Source of the DNA: Dietzia sp. B32
GTDB taxonomy: Bacteria; Actinomycetota; Actinomycetes; Mycobacteriales; Mycobacteriaceae
Reading direction: 5' to 3'
DNA length: 64,000 nt
NCBI RefSeq assembly: GCF_024732245.1
Contig: NZ_CP093845.1
Coordinates: 930,001 to 994,000 of the forward strand
This document shows, one piece after another, positions 19,103 through 29,175 of the stretch. Positions within the stretch are counted from its first letter, which is position 1. The number at the start of each line of letters is the position of its first letter. The notes under the pieces were generated by a model. The model saw only the letters and a list, made by a program, of their open reading frames with translations. It was not told where the DNA came from and ran no database searches. The translations under genes were made by a program, and so were the position numbers.

Positions 19103-20143
19103 CTACTTTCCTGTGGGGTCGTCGACGATGTGCGCACCGCCGACCGGGCCGCGGGTCACGCGGACCTCGCGGGCGACGCCGTGCTCGCTGATCTCGGCGG
19201 CGACGGCGATCGCGTGGTCACGGTCGGTGCAGAAGAACAGGCAGGTGGGGCCGGAGCCGGAGACCATGCCGTGCAGTGCTCCGGCCTCCTTGCCGACGCG
19301 CAGGGTCCGGCGGAGGGCGGGCATGAGTGAGAGGGCTGCTGCCTCCATGTCGTTGGCGAGCAGCCCGGCCACGGCGGCGGGGTCGTCGCCCGCGAGGGCC
19401 ACGACCAGAGGGTCGACCCCGCCCGCGCGCGGCAGGCCCCGCTCGGGATCAACCGGGTCGCCCTCGGCGCGTAGCCGGTCGCCCTCGGCGCGTAGCCGGT
19501 CGAGCTCGGCGCGCAGCCGGTCGAGCTCGGCGAACACCGTCGGGGTGGACAGCCCGCCGTCGGCCAGGGCCACCACGATGTGCTGTTCGGCGCGGGCGTG
19601 CAGCAGCGTGGCGAGTTTCTCGCCGCGCCCGGTTCCCAGCGCCGTGCCGCCGCGGATGCAGAAGGGCACGTCGCTGCCCAGCCTGGCGGCCCGCTCCTCC
19701 AGCGCCGGCCGGCCGAGCCCCAGACCGAGCAGCCGATCCGTGGCCACCAGGGCAGCGGCGGCGTCCGCGCTGCCGCCGGCCATCCCGCCGGCCACGGGGA
19801 CGCCCTTGTGGATCCGGATGGCGATCCGGGCATCCGATCCCGCCTCCTCGCGGAGCAGGTCGACGGCCCGGGCGGCGAGATTGGTCCGGTCCGTCGGCAC
19901 GTGCGGGGCCCCGGGCCCGGTGACGACGACCTCGTCGTCGTACCCGGCGTCGTCGTCGGCGGCGTCGTCCAGCGACACGGTGACCCGCTCCCACAGGTCC
20001 ACGGCCCGGTACACGGTGAGCAGGTCGTGGTAGCCGTCGGCCCGCACGTCGCCCACGCCGAGGTGGAGGTTGATCTTGGCGGGGGCGACGGCGGTCACGG
20101 CGCGCACGCCGGCAGGGGTGGAGGCGTCGCGGGGCATGACCAC
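19103..20143 (-). CDS. ispE: 4-diphosphocytidyl-2-C-methyl-D-erythritol kinase
   Basis: 346 residues, about 35 more than typical. It phosphorylates CDP-methylerythritol in the MEP isoprenoid pathway. GHMP-kinase motifs: APAKINLHLGVGDVRADGYH at the N-terminus, PVAGGMAGGSADAAAAL (ATP loop) and MVSGSGPTCLFF near the C-terminus. The additional length is partly a heptad-repeat insertion, AELDRLR repeated three to four times, encoded by 21-bp DNA repeats, in the middle of the chain. The annotated GTG lies two codons before an ATG (20137), which may be the true start. It follows ksgA by 4 nt, the conserved rpfB-ksgA-ispE arrangement. Confidence 0.93.
   Translation of the reverse strand: MVMPRDASTPAGVRAVTAVAPAKINLHLGVGDVRADGYHDLLTVYRAVDLWERVTVSLDDAADDDAGYDDEVVVTGPGAPHVPTDRTNLAARAVDLLREEAGSDARIAIRIHKGVPVAGGMAGGSADAAAALVATDRLLGLGLGRPALEERAARLGSDVPFCIRGGTALGTGRGEKLATLLHARAEQHIVVALADGGLSTPTVFAELDRLRAELDRLRAEGDRLRAEGDPVDPERGLPRAGGVDPLVVALAGDDPAAVAGLLANDMEAAALSLMPALRRTLRVGKEAGALHGMVSGSGPTCLFFCTDRDHAIAVAAEISEHGVAREVRVTRGPVGGAHIVDDPTGK
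19459..19533 (-). repeat. 21-bp tandem repeats inside ispE (3.6 copies)
   Basis: On the plus strand the units begin at 19459, 19480, 19501 and 19522. The first two are identical and the others differ at a few bases. Being a multiple of three, the array stays in frame and encodes the LRAExDR heptads of IspE. Confidence 0.9.
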
Positions 20144-20147
20144 CAGC

Positions 20148-21020
20148 CTACGGCTCGCGGTGTGCCGGACCGATCCCGAGCCGCGCCGCCGCCTCCGCGA
20201 TGCGGACGAAGTCAGCGGTGGTGAGCTGCTCGCCGCGGGCCTTCGGATCGACGCCGGCCTCGGTGAGCGCGAGTTCGGCGTTCGCGCCGGAGCCCGCCCA
20301 CCCGGACAGGGCGGCGCGCAGGGTCTTGCGACGCTGGGCGAATGCGGCGTCGACCACGGAGAACACCCGACGTCGGTGCGCCTCGCCCAGATCCCACGGG
20401 GCCTCGGGGTGGGCGTCGATCCGCACCAGGCCCGACTCGACGTTGGGCACGGGCCAGAAGACGTTGCGGCCGACGACCCCGGTGCGGCGGACGGTACCGA
20501 AGAACCCGGCCTTGACGCTCGGCACGCCGTAGACGCGGGAGCCGGGGGCGGCGGCGAGGCGATCGGCCACCTCGAGCTGCACCATCACCAGCGCGGTCCG
20601 CAGGGTCGGCACCTCGGCGAGCATGTGCAGCAGCACGGGCACCGAGACGTTGTAGGGCAGGTTGGCCACCAGCGCGGTCGGCGACGGGACCCCGGGTCCC
20701 ACGAGGTCGGCGCCGGAGACGGCCAATGCGTCGGCGCCCACCACCGTCAGGGCGTCGACGAGCCCGGGAGCCCGCTCGGCGACGGTCCGGGGCAGGCGCT
20801 CGGCCAGCACGGGGTCGATCTCCACGGCCACCACGTGGCCGGCGGCGTCGAGCAGCGGCAGCGTCAGCGACCCGAGGCCGGGGCCGACCTCGATCACCGT
20901 GTCATCGCGGCCCACGCCGGAGACCGTGACGATCTTGCGGACCGTGTTGGCGTCGTGGACGAAGTTCTGCCCGAGGGTCTTGGTGGGCTTGATGCCCAGT
21001 TCCCCGGCGAGCGCGCGCAC
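20148..21020 (-). CDS. rsmA: 16S rRNA (adenine(1518)-N6/adenine(1519)-N6)-dimethyltransferase
   Basis: 290 residues. It dimethylates two adenines near the 3' end of 16S rRNA late in 30S assembly. Motifs: [16 protein letters not shown], the SAM loop [23 protein letters not shown] and the catalytic [11 protein letters not shown]. The GTG at 21020 is the only usable start in the short gap after rpfB, and AGGAG directly abuts it, so the true initiation signal is unusual; the conserved family N-terminus begins close to this point. It lies between rpfB and ispE as in M. tuberculosis. Confidence 0.93.
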   Translation of the reverse strand: MRALAGELGIKPTKTLGQNFVHDANTVRKIVTVSGVGRDDTVIEVGPGLGSLTLPLLDAAGHVVAVEIDPVLAERLPRTVAERAPGLVDALTVVGADALAVSGADLVGPGVPSPTALVANLPYNVSVPVLLHMLAEVPTLRTALVMVQLEVADRLAAAPGSRVYGVPSVKAGFFGTVRRTGVVGRNVFWPVPNVESGLVRIDAHPEAPWDLGEAHRRRVFSVVDAAFAQRRKTLRAALSGWAGSGANAELALTEAGVDPKARGEQLTTADFVRIAEAAARLGIGPAHREP

Positions 21021-21073
21021 CTCCTGCGGGCCGAGTGGTTCGGCCTGCCCGCGGAAGGTCGCGTCCGGGCCGG

Positions 21074-22318
<1,245 letters not shown>

Positions 22319-22328
22319 TCATCACGAT

Positions 22329-22357
22329 AGCGTAACGAGCGGGTCGGGTGGAGGCAA
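22329..22357 (-). promoter_or_regulatory. Putative rpfB promoter
   Basis: Reading the minus strand, TTGCCT (22352-22357), a 17-nt spacer and TACGCT (22329-22334) lie about 65 nt before the rpfB GTG. The rest of the 22265-22488 gap shows no further gene. No riboswitch fold was recognised. Confidence 0.4.
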
Positions 22358-22488
22358 CGTGACGCCCCTGACATGCGAGGACGAGTCGACGACGACGAGG
22401 GTTTCAGATCACGATTCGTTACACTCGCCACTCGGCCCTCACGAGTACCACCCGCCACACGCGCTGTCCGCGCGGGCGGACCCGCCCG

Positions 22489-23355
22489 TCAGACGGTCAG
22501 GCCGAAGACGGCGCGGGCGGTGTCGGCGACCTCCGCAACGAAGTCCTCCGGCCTCTGCCCCCGGACCTCCGCGATCGCCCGGGCGGTGTACCCGACCAGG
22601 CCGGGCTCGTTGCGTGCGCCCCGGAACGGCTCGGGCGCCATGTACGGGGCGTCGGTCTCCACGAGCAGCTGCCCGGCCGGGGCCAGACGTGCCGCCTCGC
22701 GCAGGTGGTCGTTGGCCTTGAAGGTGACGTTGCCGGTGAAGGACAGGACGTAACCGCGGTCCAGTGCCTCGCGCGCCACGTCCAGCGGCGAGGAGAAGCA
22801 GTGCAGCATCACGTGGGGGATGCCCGACCCGGGGCCCGCGACCTCGTCGAGTACACGCAACAGATCGCCGTCGGCGTCACGGTTGTGGATCATCAGGCAC
22901 TTGCCCAACTCGGCGGCGAGCCCGGCGTGCCAGCGCAGGGACTCCTCCTGCTCGGCCGGGTCGGCGCACCCGTCCATCGTGCGGACCCAGTAGTAGTCCA
23001 GGCCGGTCTCCCCCACCGCGACGACCCGCGGGTGGGCGGCGAGCTCGCGCAGGCGCGCCCGCACCTGCTCGCCACGCTCGGGGTCGGTGACCTCGCGGGC
23101 GCGGGTGGGGTGCACGGCCACGGCGGCGTAGACACGCTCGTCGGCCTCGGCGGCGGCCACGACCGCCTCGGACTCGGCCAGGTCGTCGCCCACCGTGACC
23201 ATCGCCGCCACCCCGGCGAGCGCGGCGCGGTCGGCGGCCGAGCGCACCTCGTCGGCGGTGCGGTGCCCGCAGGAGTAGAGGTGCGTGTGGGCGTCCAAGA
23301 GCCCTGGCAGCGGCTCGGGCAGGACGGGCGTGGGGCGGGATTTGCGCTTACCCAT
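22489..23355 (-). CDS. tatD: TatD family metal-dependent hydrolase (DNase)
   Basis: 288 residues. Amidohydrolase-fold metal ligands are in place: LLDAHTHLYSCG (HxH), AVGETGLDYYW (Glu), LMIHNRDADGD (His), MLHCFSS (His) and LVETDAPYMAPEP (Asp). TatD-type enzymes are 3'-5' exonucleases or deoxyribonucleases in the cytosol. It begins 9 nt after metG on the same strand, the metG-tatD-rpfB order of Mycobacteriales, and probably shares its transcript. Confidence 0.92.
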   Translation of the reverse strand: MGKRKSRPTPVLPEPLPGLLDAHTHLYSCGHRTADEVRSAADRAALAGVAAMVTVGDDLAESEAVVAAAEADERVYAAVAVHPTRAREVTDPERGEQVRARLRELAAHPRVVAVGETGLDYYWVRTMDGCADPAEQEESLRWHAGLAAELGKCLMIHNRDADGDLLRVLDEVAGPGSGIPHVMLHCFSSPLDVAREALDRGYVLSFTGNVTFKANDHLREAARLAPAGQLLVETDAPYMAPEPFRGARNEPGLVGYTARAIAEVRGQRPEDFVAEVADTARAVFGLTV

Positions 23356-23364
23356 ACGGCCGCC

Positions 23365-25218
23365 TCAGTCCTCCCCGCGGTCCGACGCGTGCTGGATCGG
23401 CGCCCAGCCGGGGCCGGTCTCCGCCAGCTCGGGGTCGACCTTGGCGAACAGGGGACTGGGCTTGGCCAGCGGGGTGCCCGGGGTGATCTCGGTGCGCGCC
23501 CACCGCGCCTGCTCGGCGGCGTAGTCGCCCATGATCACCGGGTAACTGCGGCCGGCGTCGGGCAGCCCGACTCCGACGAGCTCGACCGGCATGTCGTCGG
23601 TGACCTCGTGCACCTGCGGGGCGGCGGCCCACACACCCTGCCCGCCGATCGCGCCGTGGATCTGCTGCGCGGCCGAGGGCAGGTACGGGGTGAGCAGCGT
23701 GTTGGCGTCGGAGACGACCTGCAGCGCGGTGTGCAGGACGGTGCCCAGGCGCTCGCGCTGGTCGGGTTCCTTGGCCAGTTTCCACGGCTCGGTGGCGGCG
23801 ATGTAGCGGTTGGCGGCGCCGACGATGCGCATGGCCTCCGTGGCGCCCGCCTTGAACCGGGAACGCTCCAGGTGCGCGCCGACGGTGGCGAAGGCCGACT
23901 CCGCCTCGCGCAGCAGCTCGGCGTCGATGCCGGACAGGGTGCCGGGCCGCGGGATCTCGCCGAAGTTCTTGTGCGCCATCGACACGGTGCGGTTGACGAG
24001 GTTGCCCCAGCCGCCGACCAGCTCGGAGTTGGTGCGGCGCACGTACTCGTCCCAGGTGAAGTCGGTGTCGTGATTCTCCGGGCCCGCGACCGAGATGAAG
24101 TAGCGCAGTGCGTCGGGGCCGAACTCGGCCAGGAAGTCCCGGACGTAGATGACGACGCCGCGAGAGGACGAGAACTTGGACCCCGACATGGTGAGGAACT
24201 CAGATGAGACCACCTCGGTGGGCAGGTTCAGTGCACCCAGCGCCCCGGGCTCGCCGCCGTGGGCGCCCCGGCCGTCGTAGCCGATGAGCTCGGCCGGCCA
24301 GATCTGCGAGTGGAAGGTGATGTTGTCCTTGCCCATGAAGTAGTGGGACACGGCCTCGGGGTCGGTCCACCAGCGCCGCCACGCCTCGGGCTCGCCGGAG
24401 CGCCACGCCCACTCGATGGACGCGGACAGGTAGCCCACCACGGCGTCGAACCACACGTAGAGCTTCTTGTCGCCGCGGCCGGACCAGCCCTCCACCGGGA
24501 TGGGGATCCCCCAGTCGATGTCGCGGCTCATGGCGCGCGGACGCAGGTCCTCCAGCAGGTTGAGCGAGAACTTGAGGACGTTGGGTCGCCAGTCCTTCCG
24601 GCCCTTGAGCCAGTCCCCCAGCGAGTCCGCGAGCGCAGGCAGATCGAGGAACCAATGCTCGGTCTCGATGAACTTCGGCGTCTCACCGTTGATCTTGGAG
24701 ACCGGGTTCTTCAGATCCGCCGGGTCGAGCTGGTTGCCGCAGTTGTCGCACTGGTCGCCCCGGGCGCCGTCGTCACCGCAGATGGGACACGTGCCCTCGA
24801 TGTAGCGGTCCGGCAGGGTCCGGCCGGTGGACGGGCTCACCGCGCCGGTGGTGGTCTTGGCGACCATGTAGCCGTTGGCGTGCAGGCCGCGGAACAGCTC
24901 CTGCACCACCGCGTAGTGGTTGCGCGTGGTGGTGCGGGTGAACAGGTCATAGCTCAGCCCGAGGCCGGCGAGGTCGTCGACGATGACGCGGTTGTAGCGG
25001 TCGGCGAGCTCCTGGACGGGCACGCCCTCCTTCTCGGCCTGCACGAGCAGGGGCGTGCCGTGCTCGTCGGTGCCCGAGACCATGAGCACGTCGTTGCCGG
25101 CCATCCGCTGGTAGCGCGAGAAGACGTCCGACGGCACCCCGAATCCCGAGACGTGTCCGATGTGCCGGGGGCCGTTCGCGTACGGCCATGCGACCGCGGT
25201 GAGGACTGTCTTCGCCAT
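23365..25218 (-). CDS. metG: Methionyl-tRNA synthetase
   Basis: 617 residues. Class I synthetase: [15 protein letters not shown] carries the HIGH box, and [10 protein letters not shown] is the KMSKS-equivalent loop in its MetG form. Between them is the zinc-knuckle insertion [18 protein letters not shown] with all four Cys, placing it among the MetG1-type enzymes. The anticodon-binding helical domain fills the last ~200 residues; no C-terminal tRNA-binding EMAP domain is fused. It charges initiator and elongator tRNA-Met. Confidence 0.96.
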   Translation of the reverse strand: MAKTVLTAVAWPYANGPRHIGHVSGFGVPSDVFSRYQRMAGNDVLMVSGTDEHGTPLLVQAEKEGVPVQELADRYNRVIVDDLAGLGLSYDLFTRTTTRNHYAVVQELFRGLHANGYMVAKTTTGAVSPSTGRTLPDRYIEGTCPICGDDGARGDQCDNCGNQLDPADLKNPVSKINGETPKFIETEHWFLDLPALADSLGDWLKGRKDWRPNVLKFSLNLLEDLRPRAMSRDIDWGIPIPVEGWSGRGDKKLYVWFDAVVGYLSASIEWAWRSGEPEAWRRWWTDPEAVSHYFMGKDNITFHSQIWPAELIGYDGRGAHGGEPGALGALNLPTEVVSSEFLTMSGSKFSSSRGVVIYVRDFLAEFGPDALRYFISVAGPENHDTDFTWDEYVRRTNSELVGGWGNLVNRTVSMAHKNFGEIPRPGTLSGIDAELLREAESAFATVGAHLERSRFKAGATEAMRIVGAANRYIAATEPWKLAKEPDQRERLGTVLHTALQVVSDANTLLTPYLPSAAQQIHGAIGGQGVWAAAPQVHEVTDDMPVELVGVGLPDAGRSYPVIMGDYAAEQARWARTEITPGTPLAKPSPLFAKVDPELAETGPGWAPIQHASDRGED

Positions 25219-25227
25219 GGCTACAGA

Positions 25228-26913
25228 CTAGGCGGTGGTCGACCCGTCCCCGGAGGTGGTGCTCCCCCCGGCCGTACCCGCGGCGACACGCCCCCGCCGG
25301 CGCGCACGCTCGGACTTGGGCAGCTGGTAGACCTTCTCGGTGATGAACGGGTCGCGGGACAGGGCCTTGACGATGGCGACGCACAGCGCGCCCAGCACCA
25401 GCACGAACGGCGACGCCGCGATGATGGTGAGGTTCTGAAGACTGTTCAGCGCACTGTCCGGCTCGCCCGCGCGCAGGCCGGGTAGCAGCATGAGGACGGC
25501 CACGGCCCCCGTGAGGACGCCCCACAGGACGACGATCCAGTGCGCGGGCTTCTCCGCGCCCTCCTGGGACATCCCGGCCATGACGATCGAGGCCGAGTCC
25601 GCCCCCGTGATGAAGAAGATCGCGATGAGCACCACCGCCACCCACGACAGGACGGTTGTGAACGGCAGTTCGCCGAACAGGGCGAACAGCTGGAGAGTGG
25701 AGTCACCGTCGCCGTAGATGCTCCTCCCGCGGAGCTCGAGGTCAAGGGCGGCCCCGCCGAAGATCGAGAACCACAGGATGCTCAGTGCGCTGGGCACGAT
25801 GAGCACGCCCACCACGAACTCGCGGATGGTCCGACCACGGGAGATCCGGGCCAGGAACATGCCGACGAAGGGCGACCAGGAGATCCACCACGCCCAGTAG
25901 AAGACCGTCCATCCGGAGAGCCACTCGCCGGCGGTGCCGTCGACGCTCGCCCCGGACCGCGACGCCATGTCGAAGAAGGTGCCGATGTAGCCACCGAGCG
26001 ATGTGGGGATGAGGTCGAGGATGAACACGGCCGCGCCGGATGCGACCAGCACGAACAGTGCCAGCGCCACCGCGATGGCCATGTTGATGTTGGACAGCAG
26101 CTGGATCCCGCGGTCGATGCCGGAGACCGCGGAGATGACGAAGCACAGGCCGAGGACGATGATGATCCCCACGGCCACCGCGGCGCTCTCGGCCGAGACG
26201 GTGCCGGTCTCCGCCAGCCCGGCGCGGATCTGCAGTGCGCCGATCCCCAGCGAGGCGGCGGTGCCGAACACGGTCGCGAAGATCGCCAGGACGTCGAGGA
26301 CCTTGCCCATCCAGCCCCGCGCGCGCCGCTCCCCGATGAGCGGGACGAATGCGGCCGAGATGAGGTGACGCCCCCCGTACCGGTAGGCCGTCAGCGCCAG
26401 CGCGAGTCCCACCACCGCGTAGACCGCCCACGCGTGTGCGGTCCAGTGGAATGTGGTGGTCGCCATGGCCGTGGTGACCCCGGGGCGGGCGCCCGGCGGG
26501 GTGTCGATGTAGTGCGAGAGGGGCTCGGAGACGCCGTAGAACATCAGTCCGATGCCCATCCCCGCCGCGAACATCATCGAGATCCAGCTGGTGGTGCGGT
26601 AGCGCGGCCCCTCGTCGTCGGGCCCGAGCCTGACGTTGCCGAACTTGCTGAACGCCAACCACAGGATGAACGCGACGAACACCGTCGCCGCCAGGACGAA
26701 CAGCCAGCCCACGCTCTGGGCGGTCCAGTCGAAGGCGGCCGTCGACACGGACTGGAAGGAGTCGGTGAACCCCAGACCCCACAGGAGGACGGCGACGACC
26801 AGCACGAGCGCGGGGACGAAGACCCCGAGGCTGAGCTTCGGTGCCGCGCCCGGGTCGTCGGAGCCGCTGCCTGGTGACGACGACGGGACGGGGTGTTCGG
26901 CGTTTGTGGTCAC
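25228..26913 (-). CDS. BCCT family betaine/carnitine/choline transporter
   Basis: 561 residues with about twelve membrane segments. BCCT signatures: SMMFAAGMGIGLMFYGVSEP near residue 110 (the glycine-rich membrane stretch) and FYWAWWISWSPFVGMFLARI, whose Trp-rich box binds the trimethylammonium group, then SRGRTIREF. Sodium- or proton-driven uptake of osmolytes is expected. A hydrophilic N-terminus and a basic, Ser/Gly-rich C-terminus resemble osmosensing tails of corynebacterial BetP-type carriers, but this cannot be proven by eye. It ends 9 nt upstream of metG's start on the same strand. Confidence 0.93.
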   Translation of the reverse strand: MTTNAEHPVPSSSPGSGSDDPGAAPKLSLGVFVPALVLVVAVLLWGLGFTDSFQSVSTAAFDWTAQSVGWLFVLAATVFVAFILWLAFSKFGNVRLGPDDEGPRYRTTSWISMMFAAGMGIGLMFYGVSEPLSHYIDTPPGARPGVTTAMATTTFHWTAHAWAVYAVVGLALALTAYRYGGRHLISAAFVPLIGERRARGWMGKVLDVLAIFATVFGTAASLGIGALQIRAGLAETGTVSAESAAVAVGIIIVLGLCFVISAVSGIDRGIQLLSNINMAIAVALALFVLVASGAAVFILDLIPTSLGGYIGTFFDMASRSGASVDGTAGEWLSGWTVFYWAWWISWSPFVGMFLARISRGRTIREFVVGVLIVPSALSILWFSIFGGAALDLELRGRSIYGDGDSTLQLFALFGELPFTTVLSWVAVVLIAIFFITGADSASIVMAGMSQEGAEKPAHWIVVLWGVLTGAVAVLMLLPGLRAGEPDSALNSLQNLTIIAASPFVLVLGALCVAIVKALSRDPFITEKVYQLPKSERARRRGRVAAGTAGGSTTSGDGSTTA

Positions 26914-27014
26914 CTAGACAGCAGTAGCACGTTATCGGTACCTGAGCGCGTTAAATACGTCTTCACACGGCACCCGGATGGGCTCGGTCGACCGGGATCT
27001 GCCACGTTATAGGG

Positions 27015-28262
27015 GTGCACACGTGGGCGGGACTGCCGCCGGATCCGATCGCGGTCCTGAACGCCTGCGCGCGCCGCGCCGAGCGTGAGGGCCTCCCGCC
27101 CCCGGCGGCCCTGCTCGGGGACTGGCTCGGCGCCGCCGCGGTGATCGCCCCGTCGGTCGATCTGGCACCCGTCGATCCTGCTCACGTGTTCGCCGGTGAT
27201 CCCCTCGTCGTCGTCGAGCCCGACGGCACCGATCCGCACGTCACGCTGGGGTTCCGCTCCTACCCCGACGTCCCGCCCGGCGCCACCCGACTGCTACCCG
27301 AGGCCGTGTCCGGGCGCGCCGACGGGCTCCTCGTCCTGGGCCACGACGGCCGCTGGACCGCACGGGGCACGGTCCCCTCCCCCGACGACCTCGCCGTCCG
27401 GCCGGACGGCGGCGACGACCACAGCGCCGACCACAGCGCCGTCCACGACGACGACGAGGTCCCCACCCTCGACTGGGCGGCCCCCGACCGGGACGCCCAC
27501 CGCGCGGCCGTCACGTCCTGCCTCGAGGCGATCCGGGCCGGCGAGATCTACCAGGCCTGCCTGTCCACGCGCCTGGACGGCCGACTGCACGGCGAGCCGA
27601 TCGCGCTGTTCAGCGCGCTGTGGCGGCGGACGAAGGCCGGGCGTGCGGCGTTCCTCTCCGGGCCGTGGGGCGCGATCGTGTCACTCTCCCCGGAGACGTA
27701 CCTGTCCCGGCGCGGCCGCGACGTCCGCTCCTCGCCCATCAAGGGGACCCTGCCGCTGACCGCCGACCCGGCCGAGCTGCGCGCGTCGACGAAGGACGTG
27801 GCAGAGAACATCATGATCGTCGACCTCGTCCGACACGACCTCGGACGGACCGCCGACCTGGGCTCGGTCACGGTCCCCGAACTGCTCACCGTCCACTCCG
27901 CACCCGGGGTGTGGCACCTGGTCTCCACCGTCGCCGCACGGACCGGCGTCCCGCACTCCGAGCTCGTGGACACCACCTTCCCGCCCGCGTCCGTCACCGG
28001 CACCCCCAAGCTGCGGGCGCGCGAGCTCATCTCCGGGTGGGAACCGCGGGCGCGGGGCCTGCACTGCGGCGCGATCGGGATCGCGGGGCCCGGGGAACTG
28101 GACCTGTCGGTGGCCATCCGCACCCTGGAGATCGCCCCCGACGGGCGGTGCGAGTTCGGCGTGGGCGGCGGCATCACGATCGACTCCGACCCGGACGCCG
28201 AATGGGACGAGTGCGTGCACAAGGCGGCGTTCACCTGGGGCGGCGGCCAGGCGCCCTGGTAG
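27015..28262 (+). CDS. pabB: Aminodeoxychorismate synthase component I (PabB-like)
   Basis: 415 residues from a GTG. The C-terminal chorismate-binding domain has EIYQACLSTRL, the diagnostic PIKGTLP (Lys typical of aminodeoxychorismate synthase), ENIMIVDLVRHDLGR, TPKLRARELI and CGAIG. It makes 4-amino-4-deoxychorismate for folate, together with a glutamine amidotransferase encoded elsewhere. The N-terminal third is poorly conserved, and a loop around residues 133-150 is unusually rich in Asp and His (GGDDHSADHSAVHDDDE). It diverges from the BCCT gene, and pabB lies near rsmI and metG in M. tuberculosis as well. Confidence 0.88.
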   Translation: MHTWAGLPPDPIAVLNACARRAEREGLPPPAALLGDWLGAAAVIAPSVDLAPVDPAHVFAGDPLVVVEPDGTDPHVTLGFRSYPDVPPGATRLLPEAVSGRADGLLVLGHDGRWTARGTVPSPDDLAVRPDGGDDHSADHSAVHDDDEVPTLDWAAPDRDAHRAAVTSCLEAIRAGEIYQACLSTRLDGRLHGEPIALFSALWRRTKAGRAAFLSGPWGAIVSLSPETYLSRRGRDVRSSPIKGTLPLTADPAELRASTKDVAENIMIVDLVRHDLGRTADLGSVTVPELLTVHSAPGVWHLVSTVAARTGVPHSELVDTTFPPASVTGTPKLRARELISGWEPRARGLHCGAIGIAGPGELDLSVAIRTLEIAPDGRCEFGVGGGITIDSDPDAEWDECVHKAAFTWGGGQAPW

Positions 28263-28269
28263 CGGCCGG

Positions 28270-29109
28270 TCAGCTACGCGAGTCGAGCACGGCCTGGTAC
28301 AGGTCCCGCTTGGTCACCGCCGACCCCTCGGCCACGGCCGCGCAGGCGTCCTTGAGCCGCTCCCCCGCCTCGACACGCTCCTCGACGATCTCCACCAGGT
28401 CCTCGAGTGTGGCGGTCGACCCGGCACCGTCGACACCCTCGACGACCACGACGATCTCCCCCAGTACGCCGCCTGCGGTCCGCTCGGCCAGCTCTCCCAG
28501 GGTGCCGCGGAGAACCTCCTCGTAGGTCTTGGTCAGCTCCCGGCACACCGCGGCCCGGCGATCCGCACCCAGGACCTGCGCGGCCTCGGCGAGCGTGTCG
28601 GCCAGCCTGTGCGGGGACTCGAAGAACACGCACGTGCGCTCCTCGGTCGCCAACCGGGCCAGCCACGTGCGGCGACGCCCCGGCCGTCGCGGCGGGAAGC
28701 CGTCGAAGCAGAAGCGGTCGACCGGCAGCCCGCTGAGCACCAGCGCCGTGGTGACCGCAGACGGTCCCGGCAGACACGTCACCGGGAGCCCCGCTTCGAT
28801 ACACGCCACGACCAGTGAGTATCCGGGGTCCGACACGGCCGGCATCCCGGCGTCGGTCACCACCGCCACCACGTCCCCGGCGCGGACCCGCTCGATCAAC
28901 TGTGGCACGCGGCCCGCCTCGTTGTGCTCGAAGAAGCTCATCACGCGCCCCGCGATGGTCACCCCGAGGGCCGTCGACAGGGAACGCAGCCGGCGGGTGT
29001 CCTCTGCGGCCACGATGTCGGCGGACGCCAGGACCTGCCGCAGCCGGTCCGAGGCATCGGCCGGGTTCCCGATGGGGGTGGCCGCCAACACGACACGTCC
29101 GGACGTCAT
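28270..29109 (-). CDS. rsmI: 16S rRNA (cytidine(1402)-2'-O)-methyltransferase
   Basis: 279 residues from the ATG at 29109, which begins the conserved MTSGRVVLAATPIGNPADAS; an upstream in-frame extension is unrelated to the family. Tetrapyrrole-methylase fold motifs: PIGNPADAS, AAEDTRR, FFEHNE and VTDAGMPAVSDPGY, which bind SAM. It methylates the ribose of C1402 in the 30S decoding centre. It diverges from the protein mannosyltransferase, the same pair as Rv1002c/Rv1003 in M. tuberculosis. Confidence 0.94.
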   Translation of the reverse strand: MTSGRVVLAATPIGNPADASDRLRQVLASADIVAAEDTRRLRSLSTALGVTIAGRVMSFFEHNEAGRVPQLIERVRAGDVVAVVTDAGMPAVSDPGYSLVVACIEAGLPVTCLPGPSAVTTALVLSGLPVDRFCFDGFPPRRPGRRRTWLARLATEERTCVFFESPHRLADTLAEAAQVLGADRRAAVCRELTKTYEEVLRGTLGELAERTAGGVLGEIVVVVEGVDGAGSTATLEDLVEIVEERVEAGERLKDACAAVAEGSAVTKRDLYQAVLDSRS

Positions 29110-29175
29110 GCCGACCACCCTATCGGTGGCCGGGCACCTCCCCGCCCCGCGCAGGGCCCCCACTATGCTCGGCCT

